Source: Flectonema sp. DT1601 (taxonomy: Eukaryota > Euglenozoa > Diplonemea > Diplonemida > Diplonemidae). Taken from it: DNA of 64,000 nucleotides. Each line of letters begins with the position of its first letter. Position 1 is the first letter of the stretch. Position numbers and translations under genes: made by a program. The notes below the pieces were generated by a model. It searched no databases. It saw nothing but the letters and a program-made list of their open reading frames with translations, and had not been told where the DNA came from. The DNA lies in NCBI GenBank assembly GCA_964019425.1, contig OZ025791.1, forward strand, positions 906,501 through 970,500, in the 5' to 3' direction. This document shows positions 48,611 to 58,830 of this stretch, in pieces.

Positions 48611-49835
48611 ATGGCCGATGCGGACTTCGTTACTTTGGGAGGTGAGGAGTCTGAGGAGACTCAAAGTGAGCCGGAACCAAATTTATTAGGATCTCGCAGA
48701 AAGTCAATGTGCTTCGTAGAGATCCATACTAATGGAAAGAAGCAAAGTGTTGTATTAAATATAAACAGAGACATTACTGCAGCTGCTGAAAGGTTACGAA
48801 GAGATGATGTGCCTGTGAAAGTTCATCAATCAATGAGGAAAGGAGGAACTCTCAGAGCATCAAGTCCACCACCAACTTCTGTTATTTCTGGTCTTCCTGA
48901 TCCGATTGATTCAGATGAGGAAGACGAATGTCCAATTTGTTTAGATATTATTGAACAGTCTGATTATTTAACGACGAGTTGTATGCATAACTTTCATCAG
49001 TCATGTCTCTTATCATTTCTTCAATATAACAATCTTTATCAATGTCCATTCTGTAAACAATCGATCGTAGAAGTAACTCCTTACAACTCTAAACCACTTT
49101 CAAAAGATAAGCTACTCGAGATGCTCTACAACAGCGCCAGTGATGCGAAATTTGATTACGACGTTTGTTATTATTATTATTATTATTATTTTTTTTTTTT
49201 AAAAATAACTACTATCACTCTCTAAGACAACGTGAAAAAAATAACAACAAAAAATTAAAAAAAAACAGACCACAGACACAGTGAAGATAGACAGCGATGG
49301 GAAGGCAAGTGCTAACTTTGTTCTACAGCTCGTAGACACTTTAGGAGAGCCTTCGAAACTTGATAATTATAAAGTTGAAGCAGTGGCTCAGTGCAAAGCC
49401 CCTGGTGTACATCTTAAAAATAATATTGTTTGTGAAGCTGATTGCAATGGTGTTATTAAATTTGTTGACCTTCAAATAGAGATGCCGAAGAACTATAATT
49501 TAGAGTCTGGGTTATTTCTTAAAATAGAATTATCCTGCGATGCTGAAATAGATCAACTGGAACTGTTGTGTGATGGGAAATGTGTTGATGCAGAATTTGA
49601 ACTGGAAGAGCTTGGGTCTCCTTCTCAACAAAATAAATGTTTAAGTGCTAACAACCACAACGCCGTATCTTCTCAACCATCGTCTCCAATGGCTCAGACT
49701 ATTCCAATTGAAGCAAAGAATGGTAATATTCTATCGAAGAAGATTAGTACTCCTCCACCTCCTCCGGCAAAATCACGGGCTCCAACAAGAAAGGCAGCCT
49801 CAAAGAAGACAGAGTGCGGGTGTGTTATTGTTTGA
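48611..49835 (+). CDS. RING-H2 ubiquitin ligase with C-terminal CaaX box
   Basis: Exons 48611-49162 and 49269-49835; 106-nt intron (GTTTGT..AAAACAG). The join TTDTVKIDSDGK is in frame. The ATG follows the acceptor CTCAACAG. 372 residues: an acidic N terminus, then RING-H2 CPICLDIIEQSDYLTTSCMH, NFHQSC and CPFC (C3H2C3), then a beta-rich domain of about 130 residues, a Ser/Pro linker, and the last residues KKTECGCVIV. CVIV fits a CaaX prenylation signal, with a nearby Cys for palmitoylation. RING-H2 proteins recruit E2 enzymes, so a membrane-anchored E3 ligase is inferred. Confidence 0.8.
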
Positions 49836-49977
49836 GCATTGTTGTAGTTGTTCTGCTGCGTGAATGTCATTTTTCGAAAAAAAAGACAACTTTTTTTCCA
49901 TCCGATTCCAATTGCAGTAACTAACCAGTTAACGAGATAGTGCGTTGATATTTCAGTTCTCTGCATTCAGTTGTGGA

Positions 49978-50416
49978 ATGTTTCACCGGGCGATTCATTT
50001 CGGCAGGTGATTAATAGCCATTTTATGCACAACAAAGAAGACGCTTCGTAACTCGTGCTCCCATCATCTCGTGCTTATAATCAGTTTTTTCAACTAGTCA
50101 TGAGGTGTACGCATTCATGAAAAATGGGTTTTATTTTTGTAACTAAGTAACGCAACGCAAAAATGGCACCCTCCTCCCTGGCCTATTTTTTTTTTCTCTC
50201 TTTTTTTTTATAAAGGTTGGCAGTTTATAATTTCTGGGGGGTGACAGCTGGGTGGAGTCCAAAGATTTTATTGCTCATCGTTTTTCGTTCCTTTTTTTAT
50301 GTTGTTCGGTTTTTTTTTTTTTGCTCCGAAAAAAAAAAAACTGGAAAAAATAATGATTTCTTTTTTTTATTTTTTTTTTCCAGCAAAACCCTTCGAGACA
50401 TCAGAGACTGCTGTAG
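49978..50416 (+). CDS. Candidate 41-residue mitochondrial-type membrane protein, three exons
   Basis: Exons 49978-50006, 50216-50279 and 50384-50416. They read MFHRAIHFGR, then LAVYNFWGVTAGWSPKILLL and I, then QNPSRHQRLL to TAG. Donors GTGATT and GTTTTT; acceptors TATAAAG and TTTCCAG. The first two exons match in phase and are not T-rich. The last exon is uncertain: another frame there reads KTLRDIRDCCRT. The basic start and one helix fit an inner-membrane subunit. Confidence 0.4.
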
Positions 50417-50474
50417 AACGTGAATCTGCGTTCTATTATTTTTGGTTCAGGTTCAATTGATAATATTTATTGAG

Positions 50475-50757
50475 ATGGCTCTAATTAGTACCTGCAAAGT
50501 GCCCTCTCTCTTTGCGAGTGTTTGCACATTGTCAGAGTAAGAAAGGCTAAAAAAAATAAGAAAAAAGAAGGAGAAAAAAGAAAAAAGATTTCCGCTCTGG
50601 CCCCGTCTACAAGTTTTCTACGTTCAGTTGGTTCCTTTTTTTTGGGTAAGTTATTCAGGATGTGTTTATTTGAGCAGTTAAAAAAACACTGCTGATGTTT
50701 CGAAAAGAATACGAATTGTCTTAAAGTTATATTTTCTTAAAGAGGACACACAAATGA
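50475..50757 (+). CDS. Candidate small membrane protein, three exons
   Basis: Exons 50475-50536, 50628-50645 and 50727-50757: MALISTCKVPSLFASVCTLS, then DWFLFFG, then YIFLKRTHK to TGA. Donors GTAAGA and GTAAGT; acceptors CGTTCAG and CTTAAAG. Phases match. The 18-nt middle exon is small. The second acceptor is weak. Confidence 0.3.
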
Positions 50758-50783
50758 CGAGTTGGGATTACTAATTTCGTGTA

Positions 50784-50815
<32 letters not shown>

Positions 50816-50855
50816 TTAATTTCACTAAAATTAGTTGTTGACAAGAGTGCCCCTA

Positions 50856-51587
50856 ATGGATGACCTCACCACGTTGCTGGTGGCTGAACGACGAGGTGAT
50901 TGGAAAGCAATCCCGTCGTGTATTACAAAAGTTTTATTGATGTTGAATTCCGCAGTCATCGATCTTCGTTATGAAATCCAATCGGCTAACAAAGATGATC
51001 AAGAAAAAGGAAATAGCAACACCGTTGAGGAATTAATTAAAAAATGTGATGTGTTTTCTGCTTCCCTTAATGATGCAGAACAGCTCATCAATAAATCTGA
51101 AGAAGATAGATCAAACTTAAATAGAAATGCTACGACATCTTCTTCTTCCAGTCCGTTGACAGCACCGTCTCCGTTGAGAAAACGAGAGGAGGGAGGGAAT
51201 CGATCTAAAAATATTAAACTTCGAAAACATCGTCACAAAGCAGCTCATTTACTACCGGTTAGGAATTCTAAGTCTCCTTCAAGATTAAAAAGATTTGTTA
51301 AATCTGGTAAGAGCAATGAAGGAAATCAAAGCCCAACACTAATGATGATGAACGTTCCTTTAGGACCACCTCCCTTGTCGGATACGGAGGAAGAGAAGAC
51401 ACATCCTTCCGATGTCAGATCGCCTTCTATCAGACTTCCTTGTGGATCTCCACTTTCTTATGCCACTCAGAGTGTTAGTGAATTTTCAATGAGTATGACA
51501 TATGATCAACCAACAACTCCTCCTTGTCCCCCTAAACAAGTAGCCATTCACCGTAAAACAAGACGAGGTATATTTAAACATTCATAA
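50856..51587 (+). CDS. Ser/Pro-rich protein of unknown family
   Basis: 243 residues. The ATG is the first after the acceptor-like GTTGACAAG. The N-terminal 90 residues are helical (LTTLLVAERRGDWKAIPSCI, AVIDLRYEIQSANKDDQ). The rest is disordered, basic and Ser/Pro-rich, with SPSRLKRFVKSGKS and PPLSDTEEEK. Several SP sites could be phosphorylated. It lies between the two KPSTAK paralogs. No domain recognised. Confidence 0.65.
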   Translation: MDDLTTLLVAERRGDWKAIPSCITKVLLMLNSAVIDLRYEIQSANKDDQEKGNSNTVEELIKKCDVFSASLNDAEQLINKSEEDRSNLNRNATTSSSSSPLTAPSPLRKREEGGNRSKNIKLRKHRHKAAHLLPVRNSKSPSRLKRFVKSGKSNEGNQSPTLMMMNVPLGPPPLSDTEEEKTHPSDVRSPSIRLPCGSPLSYATQSVSEFSMSMTYDQPTTPPCPPKQVAIHRKTRRGIFKHS

Positions 51588-51885
51588 CCAGAAATAACTG
51601 ATACTTGGATTGCGCTTTAGAGTGCGCTTATTTTTTAATTTCTTATTAATTTTAAATTTCAATTTTTTTTTTTTTTTTTTACCTGAAAGGATACTTTAGA
51701 AATAGATTTTCACAAACAGTCTTTCAGGGCGGAAAGACTTCTTCATTTTAAATTTAAAGTTTGAATATGTACTTTCTGAGTCCTTTACCATAGAAAATGA
51801 TGTGATAAGGTTACAACTGAAATGTCTGAAAAGGATGAAATGAATTTACCAAAAAACTGAATTTATTTTTTCAACACAGCAATCG
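51588..51885. other. Intergenic leader
   Basis: Contains a small hairpin near 51610 (GCGCT..AGTGCGC), a T tract near 51664 and the acceptor TTCAACACAG used by the next gene. No gene. Confidence 0.4.
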
Positions 51886-52557
51886 ATGCAGTATGTGTCT
51901 CAAGAGCAGGTCACTACTAATAGCTGGGCAGCCTCACCTCCGACAATGAAGATTCACCGTCAGCGTTATTACAAGCAACAGGCTATGTCGTTGTACGGAT
52001 CTGTGAAGGCTGACACAAGGAATAAAAAGAAGGGAAATAAAAAGAAACCCAAAGAAATAAGAGCAGAACGAGAGAAGTTGTGGTACTCCGGTAGTGCGGA
52101 TTACCAACTTCCAGTTATGTACGCAGATACCTGGAGGAAAGAAGAGAGAAGAAGTATTGCTCCGATACCTGTTCCTCCTCGAAAGCCTTTTCAAAAAATA
52201 GATTGCCGTCAACCAGTTTGTCTTCCTGTTTTAGATAATTTACTTTCTGTTCCTATGAAGCCGAGTACAGCAAAGTCTGCTGCCCGTCTTTGGATGTCAA
52301 GAAGTGGGGAGGAAATCACGGAGGAAGTTATTTCACCGCGAGATCCGTTTGATACGAATTGCTTGAGCAGCGCGGTGTTTGAAACTAAGTGTGGTTACCC
52401 TCATCAAGAATTTGATACCATTCCTTTAATGCTTCCTGCGACTACCCCAACTCGTAATCCTGATAGGATGAAAACCCCAAGAAAACCACCTTCTCGATCC
52501 ATGCCTGCAATTGTTTCTACAACGACAATCACATCTACTTCGATAGATTCACTGTGA
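51886..52557 (+). CDS. KPSTAK-family protein, copy 2
   Basis: 223 residues, ATG 6 nt after CAACACAG. It shares with copy 1 the sequence VCLPVLDNLLSVPMKPSTAK, then SAARLWMSRSGEE, PRDPF and AVFETKCGYPHQEFD. It also has the basic N terminus (MKIHRQRYYKQQAMSLYG). It has an extra Thr/Pro-rich C-terminal tail of about 60 residues. The two genes are about 4 kb apart with unrelated genes between them, so the duplication was not a simple recent tandem event. Confidence 0.7.
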   Translation: MQYVSQEQVTTNSWAASPPTMKIHRQRYYKQQAMSLYGSVKADTRNKKKGNKKKPKEIRAEREKLWYSGSADYQLPVMYADTWRKEERRSIAPIPVPPRKPFQKIDCRQPVCLPVLDNLLSVPMKPSTAKSAARLWMSRSGEEITEEVISPRDPFDTNCLSSAVFETKCGYPHQEFDTIPLMLPATTPTRNPDRMKTPRKPPSRSMPAIVSTTTITSTSIDSL

Positions 52558-52970
52558 TGCTATTCTCTCTTTCATTATTAATTGAAAGGATTATTTTCTT
52601 TTGTAAGACCCCTCGGTTTACCTTTTTTTTTTGTTTCGTCTCTTCGATCCCCAACAGCTACTCTTTCGGGTACGCTACCTTTTGCAAACAATTTCTTTTC
52701 CTCTTTTTTTTTTTTTTTTTTTTTGTGGATAATCTACAAAAAAAAAAAAAAAAGAAGAATAAGAATTCGATTCTTTGATTCAACACTACCGATGACGAAT
52801 TATAAGATTTGCTTATTTTGAACTGCCATGTAGAGAGCTACTAACACAAGCCAGCATACGAATTGGAAAAGGATACCTTCGATACTAGTTTGTGTGTATT
52901 GCTTAACATGTTATTGTTATTTATTTATTTATTTATTTCAGAGGGGATTGTTCCGATTAGCAATTAAAAA

Positions 52971-55268
52971 ATGTTTAGATCGCTGTTGGGGAGCGTGACT
53001 GAGAGTGCGCCACTCTCCGCGTCACCCCCTCCTCCAGCACCTGTTTCTGGGATTGTAAGTATGCTTAACGGTGAGAAGATGGAGATGTCTGTTTCTGGGT
53101 GTGGAGCACCAAAAACACATCCTCACTTATTCGCAGAAGATAATGATTGGATTCATGGAAGTCTTTATATTACGAATTATAGAATGATATTCGTAGGAAC
53201 TGATAACGTCTTAGGATACGACATTCCTCTATTAAAGCTTCGAGCTGTTACAAAAGCAAACCTCCGCCCTCCAGCAACTAACGCCTGTCGACTTCAATTT
53301 GAAGCTGAAGATTGCTGCTCCCTTCTCACTAGTTTCCAGCCAGAAGATGGTGCGAGAAAACAGGTTTGCGCCCATTTGCAATCAATTCTAAATGCGGATC
53401 ATCCAAATGTTTGGAGAGAAACTTTCTTTTGCTTTACACACGGTCCTATTCCTTTCACACCACCACAATACGTTGGAACAACAACTCAACTTTCTTCAAT
53501 AGACGGCTGGACTCTCTTCAATCCAGATCTCGAATTCGAACGACAAGAAGCACTTGTTAATGGATGGAGGATAACTAACTTAAATCAAGGACATGAGTTC
53601 GCTACATCATACCCAGAGAAGTTGTGCATCCCGCAGTCTATTACCGATGAAGTTGCGAAGAAGTGTGGTGAGTTTCGGAGGAAAAAGCGAATCCCAGTTC
53701 TGTCTTACTTCCACAAGAAAACGAAGGCTGCCCTTTGCAGGTCCAGTCAACCGGAATCAGGAATTCTAGGAAAGAGAGATCAGTATGATGAGGAAATGGT
53801 GGCTGCGATTGCAAACGGAAATCGGTTTCAAATTATAGATGTCCGCCCTCGCTGTAATGCTGAAGCACAAAAGTTACAAGGAGGAGGTTACGAAGACGAG
53901 GCTTTCTATGGAACGCCTGTTACTTTCGCGAATATCGAAAACATTCACGCAGTCAGAGATGTGTTTAATAAATTAAGGACCTGCGTATATTTATCAACGA
54001 AGTGGTTGACTCTTGTCGACCAGTCTCAATGGATTGATTATGTAATTCTAATACTTCAGGTTGCTAAACAGTGTGCTCAACTTCTTGAGTCTGGTGTTTC
54101 TATTCTACTTCATTGTTCAGATGGATGGGATAGAACTGCTCAGGTCAACTCACTCTCTCAACTGATGCTGGATCCGGAGTTTCGTACATTCAAAGGGTTT
54201 GGTTCTCTCATTGAAAGAGAATGGATATTTTCTGGACACAACTTCCGTTCTCGTTCGGGTTACGGATCTCCAAAGTACGCGAGTCCCATTTTCCTGCAAT
54301 TCTTAGATGCGACTTATCAACTTCAAGTTCAATTCCCTCACGCCTTCGAATTCAACTCTTCACTTCTTATATTACTAGCTGAGTCATTGCACTCAGGGAG
54401 GTTTGGGACATTTGCGGTTGACTCGCCATTCGACATTTACACACACTCGATGAAAGAAACCACAACCTCGATTTGGTCATATGTTTTTAGGAATACAAAA
54501 AGGTTTAGGAATTCAGCTTACGTACCCGCGACTTCTCCCGATGGTTTGGTGACTATAATACCAGACACCAGACCACTGGCTATTCATTTTTGGAGGGAAT
54601 ACTTTTTGAGATTCGCAGGGGGGATGGCAGTTCCAAAGAACACAACTTCAACGACAGATGGTGGTCGTTGGGAGCGAGTTGCTCGTGAATTAGCTGGTCA
54701 GTATTCCCGTTCACAGGGAAAGTTATTCGAAGTTTCTAAGAAATCGAATATTAAGATACAAAAACCTCATCAATTATCGTCTTTGGGTGTCTTTTTAGTT
54801 TCACAAGAAGATGGAAATGACGAAACTCCAACCAGCTGTCAGAAAAATGAAAGCAGCGGATCTTTAAAAGAGACAACTGACGACCCGCGGGATACAGAAA
54901 TTGCATCCCTCCGTTCTGATAATAAAATGTTATCAAAGGAAGTCTCTCGACTACTCGACTTGTTGGCATCTAGAGGAGGAGAACACCACCGAGAACGATC
55001 ATTAAATAATAATAATAACACTAACAAGCATGTATCTGTTTCAGATGATTTATTCCCTGAAGGAGGTGATTGTGATGATGATTATCAATCCGGAGACAAC
55101 TCAAATGAAAATGAAGATGCCGATTTTGCAAATTTCGACGACTTCTGGGCTGAAGAAGTCGATGTTCATCTCGAGTCCGTCTACGCTAATCTTTCATTCT
55201 CTTCTGCTCCAATTCATCGACATGGTCAGCATCGAGATATACCTATTCCTGTTCCAACACCTTCGTAA
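52971..55268 (+). CDS. Myotubularin-related phosphoinositide phosphatase
   Basis: 765 residues, single exon. A PH-GRAM domain (residues about 40-130, including WIHGSLYITNYRMIFVG), then the myotubularin phosphatase domain with PYFHKK-like SYFHKKTKAALCRSSQP, IDVRPRCNAEA, and the active-site loop LLHCSDGWDRTAQ, an intact Cys-X5-Arg. The C-terminal 200 residues are disordered and acidic, with a short coiled coil. Members remove the 3-phosphate from PI3P and PI(3,5)P2 on endosomes and autophagosomes. This one should be active. The ATG lies 30 nt after the acceptor TTTATTTCAG. Confidence 0.93.
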   Translation: MFRSLLGSVTESAPLSASPPPPAPVSGIVSMLNGEKMEMSVSGCGAPKTHPHLFAEDNDWIHGSLYITNYRMIFVGTDNVLGYDIPLLKLRAVTKANLRPPATNACRLQFEAEDCCSLLTSFQPEDGARKQVCAHLQSILNADHPNVWRETFFCFTHGPIPFTPPQYVGTTTQLSSIDGWTLFNPDLEFERQEALVNGWRITNLNQGHEFATSYPEKLCIPQSITDEVAKKCGEFRRKKRIPVLSYFHKKTKAALCRSSQPESGILGKRDQYDEEMVAAIANGNRFQIIDVRPRCNAEAQKLQGGGYEDEAFYGTPVTFANIENIHAVRDVFNKLRTCVYLSTKWLTLVDQSQWIDYVILILQVAKQCAQLLESGVSILLHCSDGWDRTAQVNSLSQLMLDPEFRTFKGFGSLIEREWIFSGHNFRSRSGYGSPKYASPIFLQFLDATYQLQVQFPHAFEFNSSLLILLAESLHSGRFGTFAVDSPFDIYTHSMKETTTSIWSYVFRNTKRFRNSAYVPATSPDGLVTIIPDTRPLAIHFWREYFLRFAGGMAVPKNTTSTTDGGRWERVARELAGQYSRSQGKLFEVSKKSNIKIQKPHQLSSLGVFLVSQEDGNDETPTSCQKNESSGSLKETTDDPRDTEIASLRSDNKMLSKEVSRLLDLLASRGGEHHRERSLNNNNNTNKHVSVSDDLFPEGGDCDDDYQSGDNSNENEDADFANFDDFWAEEVDVHLESVYANLSFSSAPIHRHGQHRDIPIPVPTPS

Positions 55269-55355
55269 GACTTTTTTTTTTTTTTTTTTTTTTTTGATGT
55301 AATTTAATACAACAAACGTTAGTTGGAGAGGATTGCAACGACGGTCTTGATCTTA

Positions 55356-55457
55356 ATGTCTCTGACTATCCCTAACGCATGGCGACTAGTGATCGGAGAT
55401 TGTTTTTTTTTTTTGAGTCTCAACACACCTCTAGCCACCTTCCCACTGTTGACTTAA
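55356..55457 (+). CDS. Possible 33-residue microprotein
   Basis: ATG ORF: MSLTIPNAWRLVIGDCFFFL then SLNTPLATFPLLT to TAA. The first 15 codons have ordinary composition. No splice evidence. It may simply be 3'-UTR of the myotubularin gene. Confidence 0.25.
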   Translation: MSLTIPNAWRLVIGDCFFFLSLNTPLATFPLLT

Positions 55458-56318
55458 TTAAATAATTCTCTGAACGGCTTTTAGTTGACATTGGTTTAGA
55501 CGATCTGTTTTTATAATAAAGAAATAAAACTGAAAAAAAAAAAAAAAAAAAAAAAAAAGAACATTTCTCATACGTCTCAGGAAATTAGGAATAAAGAAAA
55601 AGATAAAATAGTAGAAAAAGTTGTGCTACATCAGAAAAACTCTCCCAATAACAGTAGCTTATATAAGTAGGGATCAATCCATGGATTCGACGTAGTATCC
55701 CATAACAACAATAACAACAACCACGAAAATAAAATAGTTAAGGTATTTTGGGTTATATTTTTTTTTTTATTGTTTTTTGATCCCACTATATTTTTTTTTT
55801 TAAAGTTTTTTTTTTTTTTTTTGATCAGTAAAAGCAATTGGTAACTTGAAATCTTTGAAGAGACTAATTGAAGTGGAGATCTTTTAGCATGAGTATCATC
55901 GAATGATTGCAAGAAAGCTTCGATTTCGTAAAATAAATAAATAAATATTCAGACAGTTGATCATCTGGGTTGTTGCCTATCACAAACTCTTATTGACAGT
56001 TTTTTTTTTTCCCTTTCAATTTTATTTTTATTATTATTATTATTATTTTTTTTTTTTTGTATCAAAAAACCTGAAAAAGAAAGAAAATTCAAAAAAAAGA
56101 AAACAAAGCAAAGCAAACAAACGAACAAACAAACAAACGAACTAAGAAAATAAAAAGACGTCTTCCGCGACGCCTCTCCCGCGATCTCCTAGCCCCAGAT
56201 AAGGTTTTTACGATGTGAGGATAATAATGTGTTATATATATAGTTAGTTTTTATATATTTTTTAATCTTGATGTTGTGGCTATATTTACTTAATCATTTC
56301 AAACAAAGGTTTCAAGGC
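55458..56318. other. Spacer with A/T tracts
   Basis: Includes AATAAAGAAATAAAACTG followed by about 26 A near 55534, an AAAC/AAC-rich run near 56095-56145, and an ATG ORF at 55902 (MIARKLRF then GTAAAA) whose partner exon after AGACAG at 55958 is out of phase. No supported gene. The 3' part is the leader of the cyclophilin gene. Confidence 0.4.
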
Positions 56319-57338
56319 ATGCTACCCCCTGTCTTGATATTCATATGTACTTATGCAATCTTATCCGAAGGATTGCTTATCGACAACGCGCGTATTGACA
56401 GAATCGCAATCCGACGTGAAGGTGGAGCACAACTAATAGAAAGTACGGCAGGTGGGAAAATATTTTCCATTACGACGGAAGATGTTGATGTTGAAAACTC
56501 ACTTCCCAAACAATTACAGTGGCTAGACGACGTGTTGTCGGAAACAAAGAAATCATCTCCAAAAGCTCTACTGATCACAAGAGATCCAACAAACAGTAAA
56601 TACCTCGAACAAAACTTATTTCCAATTCTGATACGTAATCGAGTCCCAACTATTGTATCAGGTGAGGAGTCTCATAGGAGGTACACTCATGTGAAGAAAT
56701 CATTTGGAGTTCACGTCATAAATTGTTATCACTTTAGTAAAGAAGGAATAGAAACAAAACCAATAGCAGCTGATCTTTCTATTGTTGGTGATGAGGTAGT
56801 TCAGTTTTCATTTACTGAAACATCATTATGTCCAATCTTTATTGGATTGTTTCCTGAAGCTGCTCCGATGACAGTAACGAGTTTCCTGACTCTTGTAAAA
56901 TCAGGTTACTACAACCTTTCTACTTTCTACCGAGCAGAGAAGAGATTCGTCTTGCAGGGAGGTGCCAGAAGGAAAACAGGTCGTGTTCCGAGTAGGAAGA
57001 TAGCTCCTCTTCCTCTGGAGGCAAATGTTCCGAACCAACGAGGAACGCTGTCAATGGCGAGGACACCAAATCCGAACAGCGCAACAACTGAATACTTCAT
57101 CAACGTTGCAACGAACACGGGACTTGATGCCGGATCTCGTGGTCCAGGCTACGCTGTTTTTGGAACCCTCCTTGGAGAGCATTCCATGGAAGTAGTACAA
57201 ACAATACTAAAGCGACCTACTAAGAGACAAGGAAAATTAAATATTTTAAAAGAACTGGTCGAAATTTCAACTGCAGTCGTAATCAGTTACGACGAGGCCA
57301 TGCGACTCTCATCTATGGACTGCCAGACTTCAGAATGA
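56319..57338 (+). CDS. Secretory-pathway cyclophilin (peptidyl-prolyl isomerase)
   Basis: 339 residues. The start chosen gives an immediate signal peptide (MLPPVLIFICTYAILSEG). An in-frame ATG at 56271 would add 16 residues. Residues about 30-160 are a domain of unknown type. The cyclophilin-like domain is C-terminal: IGLFPEAAPMTVTSFLTLVK, then YRAEKRFVLQGGA (usually HRvi..FmiQGGD), NQRGTLSMARTPNPNSATTE and YFINVATNTGLDAGSRG (FINxxxNxxLD). The catalytic Arg region, the Gln of QGG and the N-A-T-T-E-Y-F-I stretch are recognisable, but GGA replaces GGD and the Trp is absent. It is probably a foldase-like protein of the ER or surface. Confidence 0.75.
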   Translation: MLPPVLIFICTYAILSEGLLIDNARIDRIAIRREGGAQLIESTAGGKIFSITTEDVDVENSLPKQLQWLDDVLSETKKSSPKALLITRDPTNSKYLEQNLFPILIRNRVPTIVSGEESHRRYTHVKKSFGVHVINCYHFSKEGIETKPIAADLSIVGDEVVQFSFTETSLCPIFIGLFPEAAPMTVTSFLTLVKSGYYNLSTFYRAEKRFVLQGGARRKTGRVPSRKIAPLPLEANVPNQRGTLSMARTPNPNSATTEYFINVATNTGLDAGSRGPGYAVFGTLLGEHSMEVVQTILKRPTKRQGKLNILKELVEISTAVVISYDEAMRLSSMDCQTSE

Positions 57339-57460
57339 ATACACCAAGAGAGTAAGTTTTTGAATACAGTTTATCTTGTTATTAATAACCACATTACTAT
57401 TGATTGAGATCTATTTTCGATTTCCTTTCTTTATTATTATTTTTTTTTCTCTTACTCAGG

Positions 57461-57973
57461 ATGGGTTGTGCGCCCTCTAATGCAAAGAAAGTTAAATGGG
57501 ATTCAATAACAATAACAAAAGATAAAGAGAAGATAGAAGAAACTGTTGTGAAGAAAAGAAGGAAAAGACGAAGGAAGGTTAAACGAAATATTGCAAACAG
57601 TCATTCAGTGGTTGCAGATGATAAACAAATAAAAGAAGAGGAACCTGTTATTATTAAAACTGAAATAAAAGCAAAGACTTCGAGTGATGATTCAGAATCA
57701 GTGATACATCTTAATTTACTTAAATCAACAACATCATTAAGAAAAACATCAGTACATGCTGAGCTCGCAGCATCAGTTGATAGCTGTTCTGATAGGGTCT
57801 GGCTGACCGAGGCGATCATAAAACAGATTCCTTGCATCCCTCCAATAAAACTCCGTAATGGAGTTTCCAACTGGATTCAAGACGTAGTACCTGACACTGT
57901 GATAGATCCTGCCCCTGATCATTTTAGTAATTCTCAAACTAGTTTTGCAACGGACTTCTCTACCTGTTCATAA
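57461..57973 (+). CDS. N-myristoylated, palmitoylated basic protein, unknown
   Basis: 170 residues. The ATG lies 1 nt after the acceptor CTTACTCAG. The start MGCAPSNAKK fits a myristoylation (Gly2, Ser6) plus palmitoylation (Cys3) signal. A strongly basic stretch (KKRRKRRRKVKRN) follows and would reinforce binding to inner-leaflet membranes. The rest is acidic/serine-rich with a short C-terminal hydrophobic pattern (IKQIPCIPPIKLRNGVSNWI). No domain recognised. Likely a peripheral membrane adaptor. Confidence 0.65.
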   Translation: MGCAPSNAKKVKWDSITITKDKEKIEETVVKKRRKRRRKVKRNIANSHSVVADDKQIKEEEPVIIKTEIKAKTSSDDSESVIHLNLLKSTTSLRKTSVHAELAASVDSCSDRVWLTEAIIKQIPCIPPIKLRNGVSNWIQDVVPDTVIDPAPDHFSNSQTSFATDFSTCS

Positions 57974-58798
57974 CATCAGGAATTACATCAGTGGTTTACT
58001 TCACTACTTTAGACTGCTGACAGGCATCTCTATTGATTCTGTATGAGTGCTAGACACTTTAGAGGACAAGTGGTGGTTGGTTGTGGGATGTTCACACGTT
58101 CCTTTTTTTCTCTTTTTTTCTTTTTCCATCATCCTGTTGAGTTATTCTTAGGAACTATTAGAAAGTCCAGTACCTCGATGGTTCCCAAAATGATTTCTTT
58201 ATAAAAGAAATCGGATCTCGTGAATGTGGTTTTATGACCTATCCAACCTTATTACGTGACAGGAAAAGTAAAATTATTATTTTATTTTTTGCTGTGGCTG
58301 TTCGATTACCTTCGTTTTTGTGTTCTTATCTTTTTGTTTCATCTTTTTTAAATATTTCGCCTCAGAAGAAAAAAAAAAAAAAAAAAAAGCAGCAATTTCG
58401 CTTCCACTTTTTTAACTTACTCTTGTGTGGCTAGAGTCGCTCGAGAATTGAAAAAAATATATGGCCTGGTGCATGATGTTGAATTCTTATTGTTGGTTCT
58501 CTCATTTTGTCATTTGCACTAACAGCAAGCACTCTTTACAGATTGCTTGCTGTTCCTTTGTTTCTTTCCTTCCTTATTTTTATTTTTTATAATATTATGT
58601 TTTTCTTACACTTCACTTTTATTATAATATTCGTTGCTAAATTATTATTTCTATCGGGGAAAAAAAAAAAAAAAAACCAGCAGACTCTCTAACAGAACTG
58701 ATAAGTTGCTGTGTTCAGTGTGATATAGTTTAATGGGTGCAGGTCTGTGTGGTTGTTGTTTATATTATTTGTCACCCTTCCCTTTTTGTTATTTCTAC

Positions 58799-58830
<32 letters not shown>

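Noticed and set aside
55534-55560. Poly(A) tail of a retrocopied transcript
   Set aside because: AATAAA and an A tract are present, but similar tracts occur throughout the spacers, and no duplicated gene or target-site repeat is seen.
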